A DNA stretch of 64,000 nucleotides, from the NCBI RefSeq assembly GCF_040958095.1, contig NC_091208.1, positions 10,807,326 through 10,871,325 of the forward strand, read 5' to 3'. The first letter of the stretch is position 1; the number at the start of each line of letters is the position of its first letter. The position numbers and the translations under genes are program-made. Positions 54,954 through 64,000 of this stretch are shown here, one piece after another. Below the pieces are notes generated by a model. The model saw only the letters and a list, made by a program, of their open reading frames with translations, made no database searches and was not told the origin of the DNA. Source of the DNA: Procambarus clarkii (Eukaryota; Arthropoda; Malacostraca; Decapoda; Cambaridae).

Positions 54954-55945
54954 TGTTACGACCCTGGGTTCTCCAGTGGAAACCAGAGGTCAAAATTGAG
55001 CTATTAAACTTCCTAGTAGTACAGTTCAGGGCATCTCGAATGTCAATTGTTTGTATCTTCCCTGCCAGACGTAAGACTATTATTGTTTCTCAAAGAGCAT
55101 TTAAAGACTGAGCTGGGGGTTGATTATTAAATAATAACATAGGCACCAACTTTGCTTACTAATACTTTCTAATCATTCATAAAGTAACAATACGTTGCAT
55201 AGGGGAAGATCTTTAATGTGCTTAGCTGCACGATCAATTAGGCTCCTTCCGGCACCACGACATGAGGGAGGCCAGGTGGTCGCGAGGAGCTCTCTCTTCT
55301 CTCTGGCTGGTGTCGTGCGGATAAGACCTACTCTGTGGCTGCACCCCTACTCTCCTCCCTTCTCCTCTTACTTATTTCCCTTACCTGAAGTTCCTGTATC
55401 CTTAAGCTAAGTACGGGGCATTAGTAAGTGTACCTACTCTGGTAGTAACTATTGGTGAGACCTGGGGTTAGTATTTGCCAGTGTTTTGTTTACCCTAAGT
55501 GTTGTGTTTTGTATTAGGGTACCACATGGTCTCACTACCCTAAGCTGCATCCAGCTTCAGTGCTTATCCAGTAGTACTTTACCCTAGCTTGTTATTAGTG
55601 TAAACCTTGTATCCTGTCTATGTGGACCAAGGCTTTTAACGTAAGATAGTGTGGTAAAGTTATTATTATTATTGTTATTGGTGTGAGTGTATATGGGGGG
55701 TTGTTAAGGGGTTAATAAATAAGTACATGAATTACAGAGTATCTCTTCTTCCAAGGTGGGAGCGCAGTGATCAACCCTTAGACTAAAATATATGGTCTTG
55801 TAGCAAGTTATTACTACTGTGGATAGTTTATTTTGGGGGCCGGGCCTTTTAGCTCTCCCATATTTGATACTCTTGTCTTCTAACTACCTTTACCCCTTAA
55901 TAGTACCAGTACCCCATAGAAGCCCCACTCATATTAGTTGTAACA
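54954..55945 (+). repeat. 5' LTR of B3
   Basis: TGTTACGACCC to TTGTAACA, 992 bp. Differences from the 3' LTR: TAGTAGT versus TAGTAGC near 55020, and CTAAAATAT versus CTAACATAT near 55787. It contains an ATTATTATTATTGTTATTG stretch. A candidate primer-binding site starts two bases after it (TGGTTGGCCAGTCC, 55948-55961); the matching tRNA was not identified. Confidence 0.93.
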
Positions 55946-56222
55946 AGTGGTTGGCCAGTCCGGGAGGAACATTATAAGTGTAAAAAATTAGATTCTTGAG
56001 TGCCAAAATTAAAATTTTTTGTTTTCCGCAGAACGGTTGTGTGCTAGCCTAGGGTCCAGCTCATCTAGCAAAGGACATTCTTGCACTGACTGGACACCCA
56101 GCTGGATCCCTTCACGATTAAGGTTAGTGTGGCCTTGTGTTAGGGGCCGTGCAAATTTTTTTTTTTTTTTCCAATTTTTATTTTTTAATTTTTTCTTTGG
56201 CTGGGAGCTAAAATTATTAGTG

Positions 56223-58597
56223 ATGTCTTCTGAAATGCAGAACCTGGCAAGGGAGCCTTCAGTGGTAGAGATAAAGAAACTTAAAAAGTCTAATTTAGTA
56301 TTGTTAGGCCAGGAATTTGGCCTAGAATTAAATGTCGCAGATAAAAAGTGGACTTTGGTGAATGAAATATTACAACATTGTATTGATGAACAACTATTGG
56401 CAAGTGATACACCTTTATGCCAGCCTAGCCAAGCAGAAAGTGCAACTCATAGGGAAAGTGAATTAGCTTTAGAGTTAGCAAAAATAAAATTAGAGGAGCA
56501 AAGACTCAAAACCGAGGAGGCTAAAATTAGAGCGAATGCCACTGGAACTCCACCTGCCGGGGATTCAAACCCCAGGCATTATGAGAAAAAGCATAATTTG
56601 CCTGAATTTTCCGAGTCTGACCCTGAAAGGTTTTTCAACCATTTTCAGAGAGTGGCCACGTCCATGAACTGGCCAAAGGAAGAGTGGGTGAAAATCCTAC
56701 AGGGAAGACTTAGGGGTAAAGCACAAGATATTTTTATAAACATGCCTGACGACGAGTGTTTCGAATATGATAAAGTCAGGGAATGTATTTTACGGGCATA
56801 TGAAATTACTCCTGAAGCTCACCGCCAAGTTTATCGTAACCTTAGGCCTACTCACAACCAACCGCTCACTGAATTTGTGAATGATCAAATTCGATTGTTT
56901 GATAGATGGATTTGCTCGGCGAAAGCCGAAACATACGAGGCTCTCAGGAACTTAATTTTAATGGAGCATTTCATAGATATTATGCCAGAGAATGTATCAA
57001 ATTACATTAGAAGAAGGGTAGAGGTAAATTCTAAAATAGGGGATTTGGCCAAGTTGGCAGAAAACTACCAATTGGCGGGCAAAAGGCCCAATAAAAATAA
57101 TTATACCCCACAGAGTAGCAAAACTTATACCCGCAGCCAGTCCAGACCAACTCATTCTAACCCTTTACCTAATGCACCTTCTGTTTCAGACATAACTAAC
57201 CCTGTTAAAGTGTCTAGCCCAACGACACCTAAAGGTGAACCGAAGGGTAATTCGGTTAGTAATGTCTCTTCTCCCCGACGTTTTTGTGGTCACTGTAATC
57301 GTCCAAACCACACTATTAGCCGTTGTTGGCAACTGCACCCTGAAAAAAGACCCAATGCTCTAGTTGTGACACAGGGTTTGAGGCTTTCAGAAGGGTTAGG
57401 GAGTAAGACCTCCAACCCACAGTGGTTGGACTTGCTTACCCCATTCTTATCGAAAGGGAGACTACTTTTGTCTGAGGGTTCTTCCTGGAAGGACGTGGTG
57501 ATCTTCCGAGACACCGGTGCCATCCAGACTTTAATTTTAGAGAGTGCGTTGCAAGGTGCCAACACTCTCGACACTGGAGAGGTGGTACTGGTCGAGGGTG
57601 TCACTAGTGATACTCGAGCAGTACCCCTCCATAAGGTTACCCTGGAATCTGATTTCCACAAGGGTGTTTGTACAGTCGGAGTCACTTCATACCTACCTTT
57701 CCCTAATGTTGATGTAATAGTTGGTAATGATTTAGCAGGGGATAAGGTAGGGGACTCCAGACTGCCTATTATGTTGCCTACCCCTAAGGTTTGCCTGGAT
57801 CCACCCGCCGCAGAGGATAATGTTGTGTACCCTGCGTGCGCGGTGACCAGGTCTATGGGACTTAAATGTAAGGGCAGCCCTGTGCTTGCCAAGGTGGTAA
57901 ATCCCGAGGTCACGAGGAGCTTTCCGAGTAGTGAAAACCAAGTGGACCTCGCGGACACATTCATGGCCCGACTCGATGACGTGGCCGAGGACATTGTGGA
58001 GAGCCTGCCACCGCCATCTACCGAGAGTAGTGGGGAGGTGGAGAACACTGTTGAGCCTCGGCCAATGGCATCTGACCAAGGCCTAGATGCCTCCTTGAGT
58101 GAGTTACAGAAAGCTGACCCCACTCTTGCAGATTGTCATGAGACAGCTGTCTCTATGGAGGAAATTGTAGACGCAGCAACTGGGTACTACTACAATGATC
58201 GGATTTTGATGAGAAAATGGAGACCACAGAGTGCTCCCTTGTCAAATGAGTGGGAGGTAGTCCACCAGGTTATGTTGCCGACCTGCTATAGAGAAAGAGT
58301 TTTGGCAGCTGCTCATGATGATCCTATGGGGGGACATCAAGGTATTAATATTACGTATCAAAAAATTTTAAAGTATTTTTTCTGGCCCAAGCTGAAAAGC
58401 GATGTGGCAAAATTTTGTAATGCGTGTGTTGTTTGTCAACTGGTTGGGAAACCAAACCAGACTCCACCTAAAGCTCCTCTAAAGCCTATTGTCGTGCCAG
58501 AGGAACCATTTTCTCATGTGGTAATGGACTGTGTTGGACCATTACCTAGAACTAAGTCTGGTAATATTTACCTAATCACGATGATGTGTATCACTAC
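56223..58597 (+). pseudogene. B3 gag-protease-integrase N-terminal polyprotein, cut by a solo LTR
   Basis: The start at 56223 (MSSEMQNLAREPS) is preferred; the frame is open upstream only through a T-rich stretch. An N-terminal helical/charged part is followed by capsid (about 56580-57050: FFNHFQRVATSMNWPKEEW, LRPTHNQPLTEFVNDQIRL), one CCHC knuckle (CGHCNRPNHTISRC, 57287-57328), retropepsin with FRDTGAIQTLILES (57505-57546) and VDVIVGNDLAGD, a linker, then the integrase zinc region (GHQGINITYQKIL, CNACVVCQ) and the first catalytic Asp (VMDCVGPLPRTK). Gag, PR and IN share one frame without a shift, until the inserted LTR at 58598. Confidence 0.88.
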
Positions 58598-59279
58598 TGT
58601 GACGGTAACGCGTTGGTGTTCGGCTGTTTAAGGCTAGGGGTATGGCCTCGTCACATAGTTATAAAAAAAAAATAGAAAAAACTGGAACTTCGTCTGTGGT
58701 AAGGTAAGGAGAAGACACACAAAACACAAGTAAACTTTAACAATGAAATTTTAATTACGTTAATTAAATCAAAACATGAATAAAATGCACAAACAAATTC
58801 TTATAATAAAATCAATCAAAATAATAAGAATACTTAAATGACACAATGAAAAGTTACGTTAAGACAAAATAACAAGAAGTGCAATATACAAGTAAATGGG
58901 AGGTGCTGGAATATTGGCTTAAGCTACCACTTCCCTCAGTACACGCTAGCGTCTAGCCGGGAGGAGTGGTAACAACGAGAGCACTGAACATTCTGAGGTA
59001 GGAGGTTGGGGCGACCCCAGACATCAAGTAGTATGGGGGGGGCGAGTGCAGGTACAGCCAGACCGGCGACCAATCAGCGGAGCCGGTAGCGATCAACATG
59101 TAGTTTGGTGGTTTGAGTCCGAACAGGTGGCTGGCTGCATACGTTTGCTCACCCAGGCAAGCCTTGCTGGTGTTGTTGTTGTTGTTGGACATGTCTTCCA
59201 TAGTCGTTTTATATAATTTCAACGACGTGTTTGTGGAGGGAAGAGCAGGCTCAATCTCTTGAAGGAGATTATTGTCACA
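58598..59279 (-). mobile_element. Solo LTR of family A inside B3 integrase
   Basis: 682 bp with TG...CA ends. On the minus strand it starts TGTGACAATAATC (compare TGTGACGATAATC at 2691) and ends ACGCGTTACCGTCACA. It is flanked by CTAC (58594-58597 and 59280-59283). It interrupts the integrase core of B3 between ITT and the following RYPEAF. It has the length of the A1 LTR (677 bp) and matches its end (ACAGCCGAACACCAACGC). No internal sequence is left, so it arose by LTR-LTR recombination or is an LTR-only insertion. Confidence 0.88.
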
Positions 59280-60386
59280 CTACTCGTTACCCAGAGGCTT
59301 TTGCTGTAAGGAACATCCGAGCAAAAACTGTTGTTGCTCGTATGTTGCAATTTTTTTTCCACTTTTGGACTGCCTCGGGTCGTGCAAACTGACAATGGTA
59401 CTAATTTTAAGTCTGATGTTTTCGAGCAATTTTGTAAGGAACATGGAATAACTCATAAGGTTTCCAGCCCATACCATCCACAGAGTCAGGGGGTAATTGA
59501 ACGTTTCCATCTAACTCTGAAGCAGATGTTGAAGACATCGTGCGAGAGTTCCCACACCTTCTGGGATGAGAATTTACCGTATGTTTTGTTTGCGGCTAGA
59601 GAGGGATTACAAAGTTCACTGGGCTGTTCTCCTTTTGAGTTAGTCTTTGGCCATAAAGTTCGTGGACCCTTGCAAATGTTACAGGAGAATCTGTTAGGGA
59701 ACGTAACGTTATCCGAAGGTTCGGCTTTCTTTGCGCAACACCACCAGAGACTCAAGGACTGCAAGGCGGCTGCATTAAAGTATCTTGGCAAGGCCCAAGA
59801 AAAGATGAAAGAACGTAACGATGCTAAATCTAAGTTACGGGTATTTCAGCCTGGCGACCCGGTCCTGGTATTAAAGCCTCGACTAGGGAACACTATGTCC
59901 CACAAGTACGAAGGCCCCTACATTGTGACAGAAAAGACTGGGGACCTCACGTACAAAGTGAGGCACTCTGACAAACGTAACCAGGTAATGCTCATACATG
60001 TAAATCGACTGAAGAAGTTCCAGGGCCCCAGGCCCATTGCACTAACCAATGTTTCCATTTCCAGTGAGAGAGGGAATGATTGTTCTGGGGACCCAACTAA
60101 TCTCATTTTCAATAATTCTAGTTCTGTGAATGCTGTGGAGGAGGGACTGTCCCATTTGCAGATGGCCCAACGTGAAGAGGTGCAGTCGTTGGTTGATGAA
60201 TTCTCCAGTCTGTTCGGGGAGGTCCCGACCCAGACTGATGCCATTTGCCATGATGTCGAGTTGACGGACTACACTCCCATTCGCCTTCAACCCTATCGGA
60301 TGAGTCCAGAAAAGAAGGCCATCGTACGGAAGGAGGTCGACTTCTTGCTCCAGCACGGCCTCATCCGGCCGAGCCAGGGCTCTTAG
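59280..60386 (+). pseudogene. B3 integrase core, C-terminal module and RT start
   Basis: After the solo LTR the core resumes with Asp in QTDNGTNFKSDVF and Glu in GVIERFHLTLKQ, then SSLGCSPFELVFGHKV and a GPY/F-type module (SHKYEGPYIVTEKTGDL). RT begins with YTPIRLQPYRMSPEKK and VDFLLQHGLIRPSQGS. A 1-nt insertion in the T-run at 59351-59358 shifts the frame relative to upstream pol; the main frame runs from 59331. It ends at TAG 60384-60386, where B4 has TGG (Trp). Confidence 0.87.
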
Positions 60387-61529
60387 TGCTCGCCCTGCCT
60401 TTTGGTCCCCAAACCAGACGGATCCTGGCGATTATGCACCAACTATCGGCAGCTCAACAAGGTGACCATTGTGGATGCCTATCCGCTGCCCCTCCTCGAG
60501 GACTGCATTGACGAGTTGGGAAATGCCAAGTACGTTTCGAAATTCGACCTCTCGAGGGGGTATTATCAAATTCCACTCACTGAACGTGCTAAACAGCTCA
60601 CCACGTTCGTGACACCCGAGGGTGTTTTTGAGTATCAAGTGTTACCGTTCGGCTTGCGTAATGCCCCTGCCACGTTCCAGAGACTCATGAACTCTCTACT
60701 CGCTAAGGTGCCAAATTGTCGGGCGTATTTAGATGATATCGTGCTGTTTGACAGTAATTGGGCTGACCACATAGCTAGGTTACGCCAGTTGTTTGCCATC
60801 TTGAAAAGGGCAAATCTTACCTTAAATGCTAAAAAGTGTCATTTTGGCCAAGGCACAGTGACGTACCTCAGTTATGAAGTGGGCCAAGGAAAAGTGTTAC
60901 CTTGGCAAGATAAAATCAGTGCCATTCTGGAGTATCCAGTACTAAAGTCTAAAAAGGACGTTCAAAGATTTATCGGTATGTGTGCGTACTATCGACGTTT
61001 TTGTCAGAACTTTTCCAGTGTTGCCACTCCTCTCACAGACTTGTTGCGGAAAGCCGTTAAATTTAAGTGGTCATCAGACTGTGCAGAGGCATTTAAAAAT
61101 TTGAAATTGATCTTAGCTTCCGCCCCAGTGCTTGCTAGTCCAAGGTTCGACCGACCGTTTAAAATTCATGTTGACGCGTCTGACTCGGGTGCTGGTGCAG
61201 TGTTGTTGCAAACTGGGGATGATCAGGTGGAACACCCAGTATATTATTACTCTGTGAAATTCGACAAGGCGCAACGCAATTATTCAGTGGTAGAAAAAGA
61301 GGCGTTGGCGCTAGTGTTAACATGTAAAAAGTTCGAAGTTTACCTCACAGGTAATATAGTGGAAGTGTACACGGACCATAACCCACTAGTTTTCCTGACT
61401 CAGATGAAGGGTAAGAATAAACGCATCCTCAGGGGGGCGTTGTACCTACAGGACTTCAATCTTTCCATTACCCACCTACCGGGCAGACTCAACGTGATGG
61501 CCGATGCTCTGTCCCGGTTGCCTGAATAA
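60387..61529 (+). CDS. B3 RT and RNase H
   Basis: Same frame as the preceding segment after the TAG. RT: VPKPDGSWRLCTNYRQLN, YVSKFDLSRGYYQIPL (motif A Asp intact), LPFGLRNAPATFQRLMN, CRAYLDDIVLFDSNW (catalytic YLDD), KCHFGQGTVTYLSYEV. RNase H: FKIHVDASDSGAGAVLLQ, VVEKEALALV, EVYTDHNPLVFLTQ, ending MADALSRLPE and TAA at 61527-61529. All catalytic residues are present. It is the last gene of the element; only a 300-bp untranslated region and the polypurine tract precede the LTR. Confidence 0.88.
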   Translation, partial: CSPCLLVPKPDGSWRLCTNYRQLNKVTIVDAYPLPLLEDCIDELGNAKYVSKFDLSRGYYQIPLTERAKQLTTFVTPEGVFEYQVLPFGLRNAPATFQRLMNSLLAKVPNCRAYLDDIVLFDSNWADHIARLRQLFAILKRANLTLNAKKCHFGQGTVTYLSYEVGQGKVLPWQDKISAILEYPVLKSKKDVQRFIGMCAYYRRFCQNFSSVATPLTDLLRKAVKFKWSSDCAEAFKNLKLILASAPVLASPRFDRPFKIHVDASDSGAGAVLLQTGDDQVEHPVYYYSVKFDKAQRNYSVVEKEALALVLTCKKFEVYLTGNIVEVYTDHNPLVFLTQMKGKNKRILRGALYLQDFNLSITHLPGRLNVMADALSRLPE

Positions 61530-61818
61530 CATTCATCTGAGCCACAGAAAGCCATTTACCAACTGTCATGCTTTAGTTATTTTTTTTTAGGTTCTCCTGT
61601 GACATTAAATATTCCGTGTCCAATTTCTTTACTTCCCTGTTCTTTTATTTTTTGTGTTTTTTTTTCTTTCAGAGAACTCCTTTGTATTTTTATTTTTTTT
61701 TTGCAGAGAAATTGTTTTTGATTGATTTTTTGTTTTGTCATATGTTTTTCTTTTTATTCTCTGTATACTCTTACAAAAAATATGACTACTATTCTAGTAG
61801 TCACATTTTTTTTTCTCT

Positions 61819-61832
61819 GAAGGGGGGAGGAG
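61819..61832 (+). other. Polypurine tract of B3
   Basis: GAAGGGGGGAGGAG ends directly at the 3' LTR start TGTTACG (61833). It primes plus-strand synthesis in LTR retrotransposons. Confidence 0.85.
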
Positions 61833-62824
61833 TGTTACGACCCTGGGTTCTCCAGTGGAAACCAGAGGTCAAAATTGAGCTATTAAACTTCCTAGTAGCA
61901 CAGTTCAGGGCATCTCGAATGTCAATTGTTTGTATCTTCCCTGCCAGACGTAAGACTATTATTGTTTCTCAAAGAGCATTTAAAGACTGAGCTGGGGGTT
62001 GATTATTAAATAATAACATAGGCACCAACTTTGCTTACTAATACTTTCTAATCATTCATAAAGTAACAATACGTTGCATAGGGGAAGATCTTTAATGTGC
62101 TTAGCTGCACGATCAATTAGGCTCCTTCCGGCACCACGACATGAGGGAGGCCAGGTGGTCGCGAGGAGCTCTCTCTTCTCTCTGGCTGGTGTCGTGCGGA
62201 TAAGACCTACTCTGTGGCTGCACCCCTACTCTCCTCCCTTCTCCTCTTACTTATTTCCCTTACCTGAAGTTCCTGTATCCTTAAGCTAAGTACGGGGCAT
62301 TAGTAAGTGTACCTACTCTGGTAGTAACTATTGGTGAGACCTGGGGTTAGTATTTGCCAGTGTTTTGTTTACCCTAAGTGTTGTGTTTTGTATTAGGGTA
62401 CCACATGGTCTCACTACCCTAAGCTGCATCCAGCTTCAGTGCTTATCCAGTAGTACTTTACCCTAGCTTGTTATTAGTGTAAACCTTGTATCCTGTCTAT
62501 GTGGACCAAGGCTTTTAACGTAAGATAGTGTGGTAAAGTTATTATTATTATTGTTATTGGTGTGAGTGTATATGGGGGGTTGTTAAGGGGTTAATAAATA
62601 AGTACATGAATTACAGAGTATCTCTTCTTCCAAGGTGGGAGCGCAGTGATCAACCCTTAGACTAACATATATGGTCTTGTAGCAAGTTATTACTACTGTG
62701 GATAGTTTATTTTGGGGGCCGGGCCTTTTAGCTCTCCCATATTTGATACTCTTGTCTTCTAACTACCTTTACCCCTTAATAGTACCAGTACCCCATAGAA
62801 GCCCCACTCATATTAGTTGTAACA
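61833..62824 (+). repeat. 3' LTR of B3
   Basis: 992 bp, identical to the 5' LTR apart from two single-base differences. Followed by the target duplication CATGC at 62825-62829. Confidence 0.93.
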
Positions 62825-62829
62825 CATGC

Positions 62830-63517
62830 GTACATGCAAATAAATATAATAAAACAAGAACAAAACAGAACACAAACACAAAGGCACAAAACAAAGAAAG
62901 ACAAATACACTAAATACCGGCCTGAAGGGCCGACAACAAAAACACAACAATGAGCATAAACACAAAGGAACACAGTAAATATAGACAACAAGTCAATACA
63001 GGAGGGTAATGGAAATAAATAAAAAAACTACACATAGCACAAAATCACAGTAGAAAAGGAACAGTGCAAGATGTGTCGTGCAATGTTAAGCGTACAGGCA
63101 AGCATGAGTAAGGCAACAGATTACAGTAATCACAAAGGCACAGTTACAATGGACAAAGGCACAAGGTTACAAAGAACAAAAGCACAAAGTTATAAAGGAA
63201 AAAGGCACAGGTAGAAATTACAAAGGCACATAGTTATAAAGCACCATGTACACAAAACATGGGCCTGAAGGGCCGACAACAAAACAATAAGCACAGCAGT
63301 ATAATGACAAAATACCCAAACCCTCACCCAACAACCCAACCCGTGAAACAACACAAAACAAGCCAAATGGCCCTGAAAAACCACACAGAGAGGTACAACA
63401 CATAACACAAATAAAGTAAATACAATACACTCATGCACACACGCACGCAACCGCACACCACGCACACAAACGAACACAACACCACAACACATAGCACAAA
63501 CACACACACAAAAAAAT
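62830..63517. repeat. AC/AG-rich low-complexity tract
   Basis: Imperfect repetition of AAAGGCACA and ACACAAA words. The block GCCTGAAGGGCCGACAACAA occurs twice (about 62921 and 63264). Minus-strand frames are Cys/Val-rich by-products. Confidence 0.65.
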
Positions 63518-64000
63518 CACTTAACAGGAGGAAACACTACAGTGGTAGGTAAATACTTCTCAGGAAAATCATGACTAGGATATTTCTGCTTATAAGCTTC
63601 CCACACTTAGTACTCCCTGTCGGTAGGACAACGGTCCCCCTGCTTCAGGGGGGCGGGCATAAACTCGGGAACCACCACATCAGGCGGAAACGGCAGCATC
63701 CGAAGCTGGGCGACAGTTGTCGCATAACGAGGTAAGGCAGAGCGAAGGGAAGCAGAAGACACGGAAGAAGCGGACGCAGGCCCCCGAGACGGCCCCGCCG
63801 CCGGACGCACAGGAGAAGATGACGAAGGCCGCCGAAACTGCAACCCCACACCTGACACCGCAGGAGACACAGTAGAGACGGTCGGATATGGGAGAAGTGG
63901 CAAAACCGCTGCCGATGAACCAGGGGACGAAACCCCCAGAGCGAGCAGTCTCCTTGAACACCATCACCAGGTCACTACGCTCACCAGCAGGAGGAACCAC
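63518..64000 (-). CDS. Unidentified GC-rich reading frame at the window edge
   Basis: On the minus strand a frame at 63607-63903 encodes a Pro/Ser/Ala-rich stretch followed by FPPDVVVPEFMPAPLKQGD and TDREY, then a TAA. The same frame continues past it with VWEAYKQKYPSHDFPEKYL to a stop near 63520. An overlapping frame (63680-64000) begins VPPAGERSDLVMVFKETARS. GC content rises sharply here, as in the DIRS element. I do not recognise the protein. It may be the 3' part of another mobile element's gag-like ORF running in from the right. Confidence 0.3.

Larger units (their letters stand above)
54954..62824 (+). mobile_element. Family B INT-first retrotransposon, structurally complete copy B3
   Basis: 7871 bp bounded by 992-bp LTRs (54954-55945, 61833-62824) and the 5-bp target duplication CATGC (54949-54953, 62825-62829). 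Order: LTR, leader, gag, protease, integrase, RT, RNase H, polypurine tract, LTR. The LTRs differ at two positions that I can find, so the insertion is recent. Coding lesions: a nested solo LTR at 58598-59279, a 1-nt insertion near 59351-59358 and a TAG at 60384-60386. Confidence 0.93.

Noticed and set aside
61616-62289. Small frames in the B3 3' region and LTRs (also 55195-55410)
   Set aside because: Identical frames occur in both LTRs because the LTRs are identical; no protein feature.
62776-63509. Cys/Val/Phe-rich minus-strand frames
   Set aside because: Translation of AC-rich low-complexity DNA.

Overview
This window looks like repeat-dominated nuclear DNA from an arthropod, most likely a decapod crustacean. 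The evidence is a DIRS1-like element of the type known from decapods, TTAGG-type (arthropod telomere-like) repeats, tRNA-headed SINEs, several LINE groups, a Penelope-like fragment, Ty3/gypsy and BEL/Pao pieces, and long (AT)n, (CA)n and minisatellite tracts. No bacterial operon, plasmid or phage organisation is present. The only convincing host-type gene is a single-exon protein with eight C2H2 zinc fingers at 12572-13297 on the minus strand.

Layout: 1-3367 is the 3' part of a Ty3/gypsy-like element of family A (copy A1). 3368-4719 holds short degenerate repeats, a LINE end and a tRNA-like SINE piece. 4720-11004 is an almost complete but frameshifted DIRS1-like retrotransposon on the minus strand, with inverted terminal repeats, an internal complementary region, gag, RT/RNase H, a methyltransferase-like segment and a tyrosine recombinase. 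11005-14540 has SINEs, the zinc-finger gene and LINE tails. 14541-23000 is a mosaic: two opposed copies of one LINE 3' end (one with an amplified 42-bp minisatellite), a MULE-like transposase fragment, CR1-like LINE pieces, a 1-kb polypyrimidine tract, a MITE carrying telomere-like repeats, and an inverted-repeat unit whose loop encodes a GIY-YIG domain. 23500-26160 holds a 5'-truncated LINE and SINE fragments. 26500-33178 is a second family A element (A2), broken by stops, a templated inverted insertion, a SINE and a LINE. 33179-38190 is hairpin, minisatellite and AT/AC-rich DNA. 38188-44330 contains a nearly full-length LINE on the minus strand that hosts two SINEs. 44331-54950 is a nested stack: a gag fragment, a 21-bp VNTR, a decayed family B element (B4), a conventional Ty3/gypsy fragment (D), an antisense family A fragment (A5) and a BEL/Pao fragment. 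54954-62824 is a structurally complete family B element (B3) with two 992-bp LTRs differing at two positions and a 5-bp target duplication. 62825-64000 is AC-rich, with an unidentified GC-rich reading frame at the edge.

The most notable observation is that families A and B encode integrase upstream of reverse transcriptase and RNase H, i.e. gag-PR-INT-RT-RH. That order is typical of Ty1/copia, but all domains here are Ty3/gypsy-like (GPY/F-type module, YLDD RT, 5-bp duplication). This matches the Gmr1-type exception first described in deuterostomes. Two divergent families with this order sit in one window, beside a conventionally ordered fragment (D) that serves as an internal control. Other notable items are a SINE whose 3' tail matches a LINE 3' end in the same window, and a hammerhead-ribozyme-like motif in the Penelope-like inverted repeat.

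All assignments rest on reading the sequence and on family knowledge; no database search was run.
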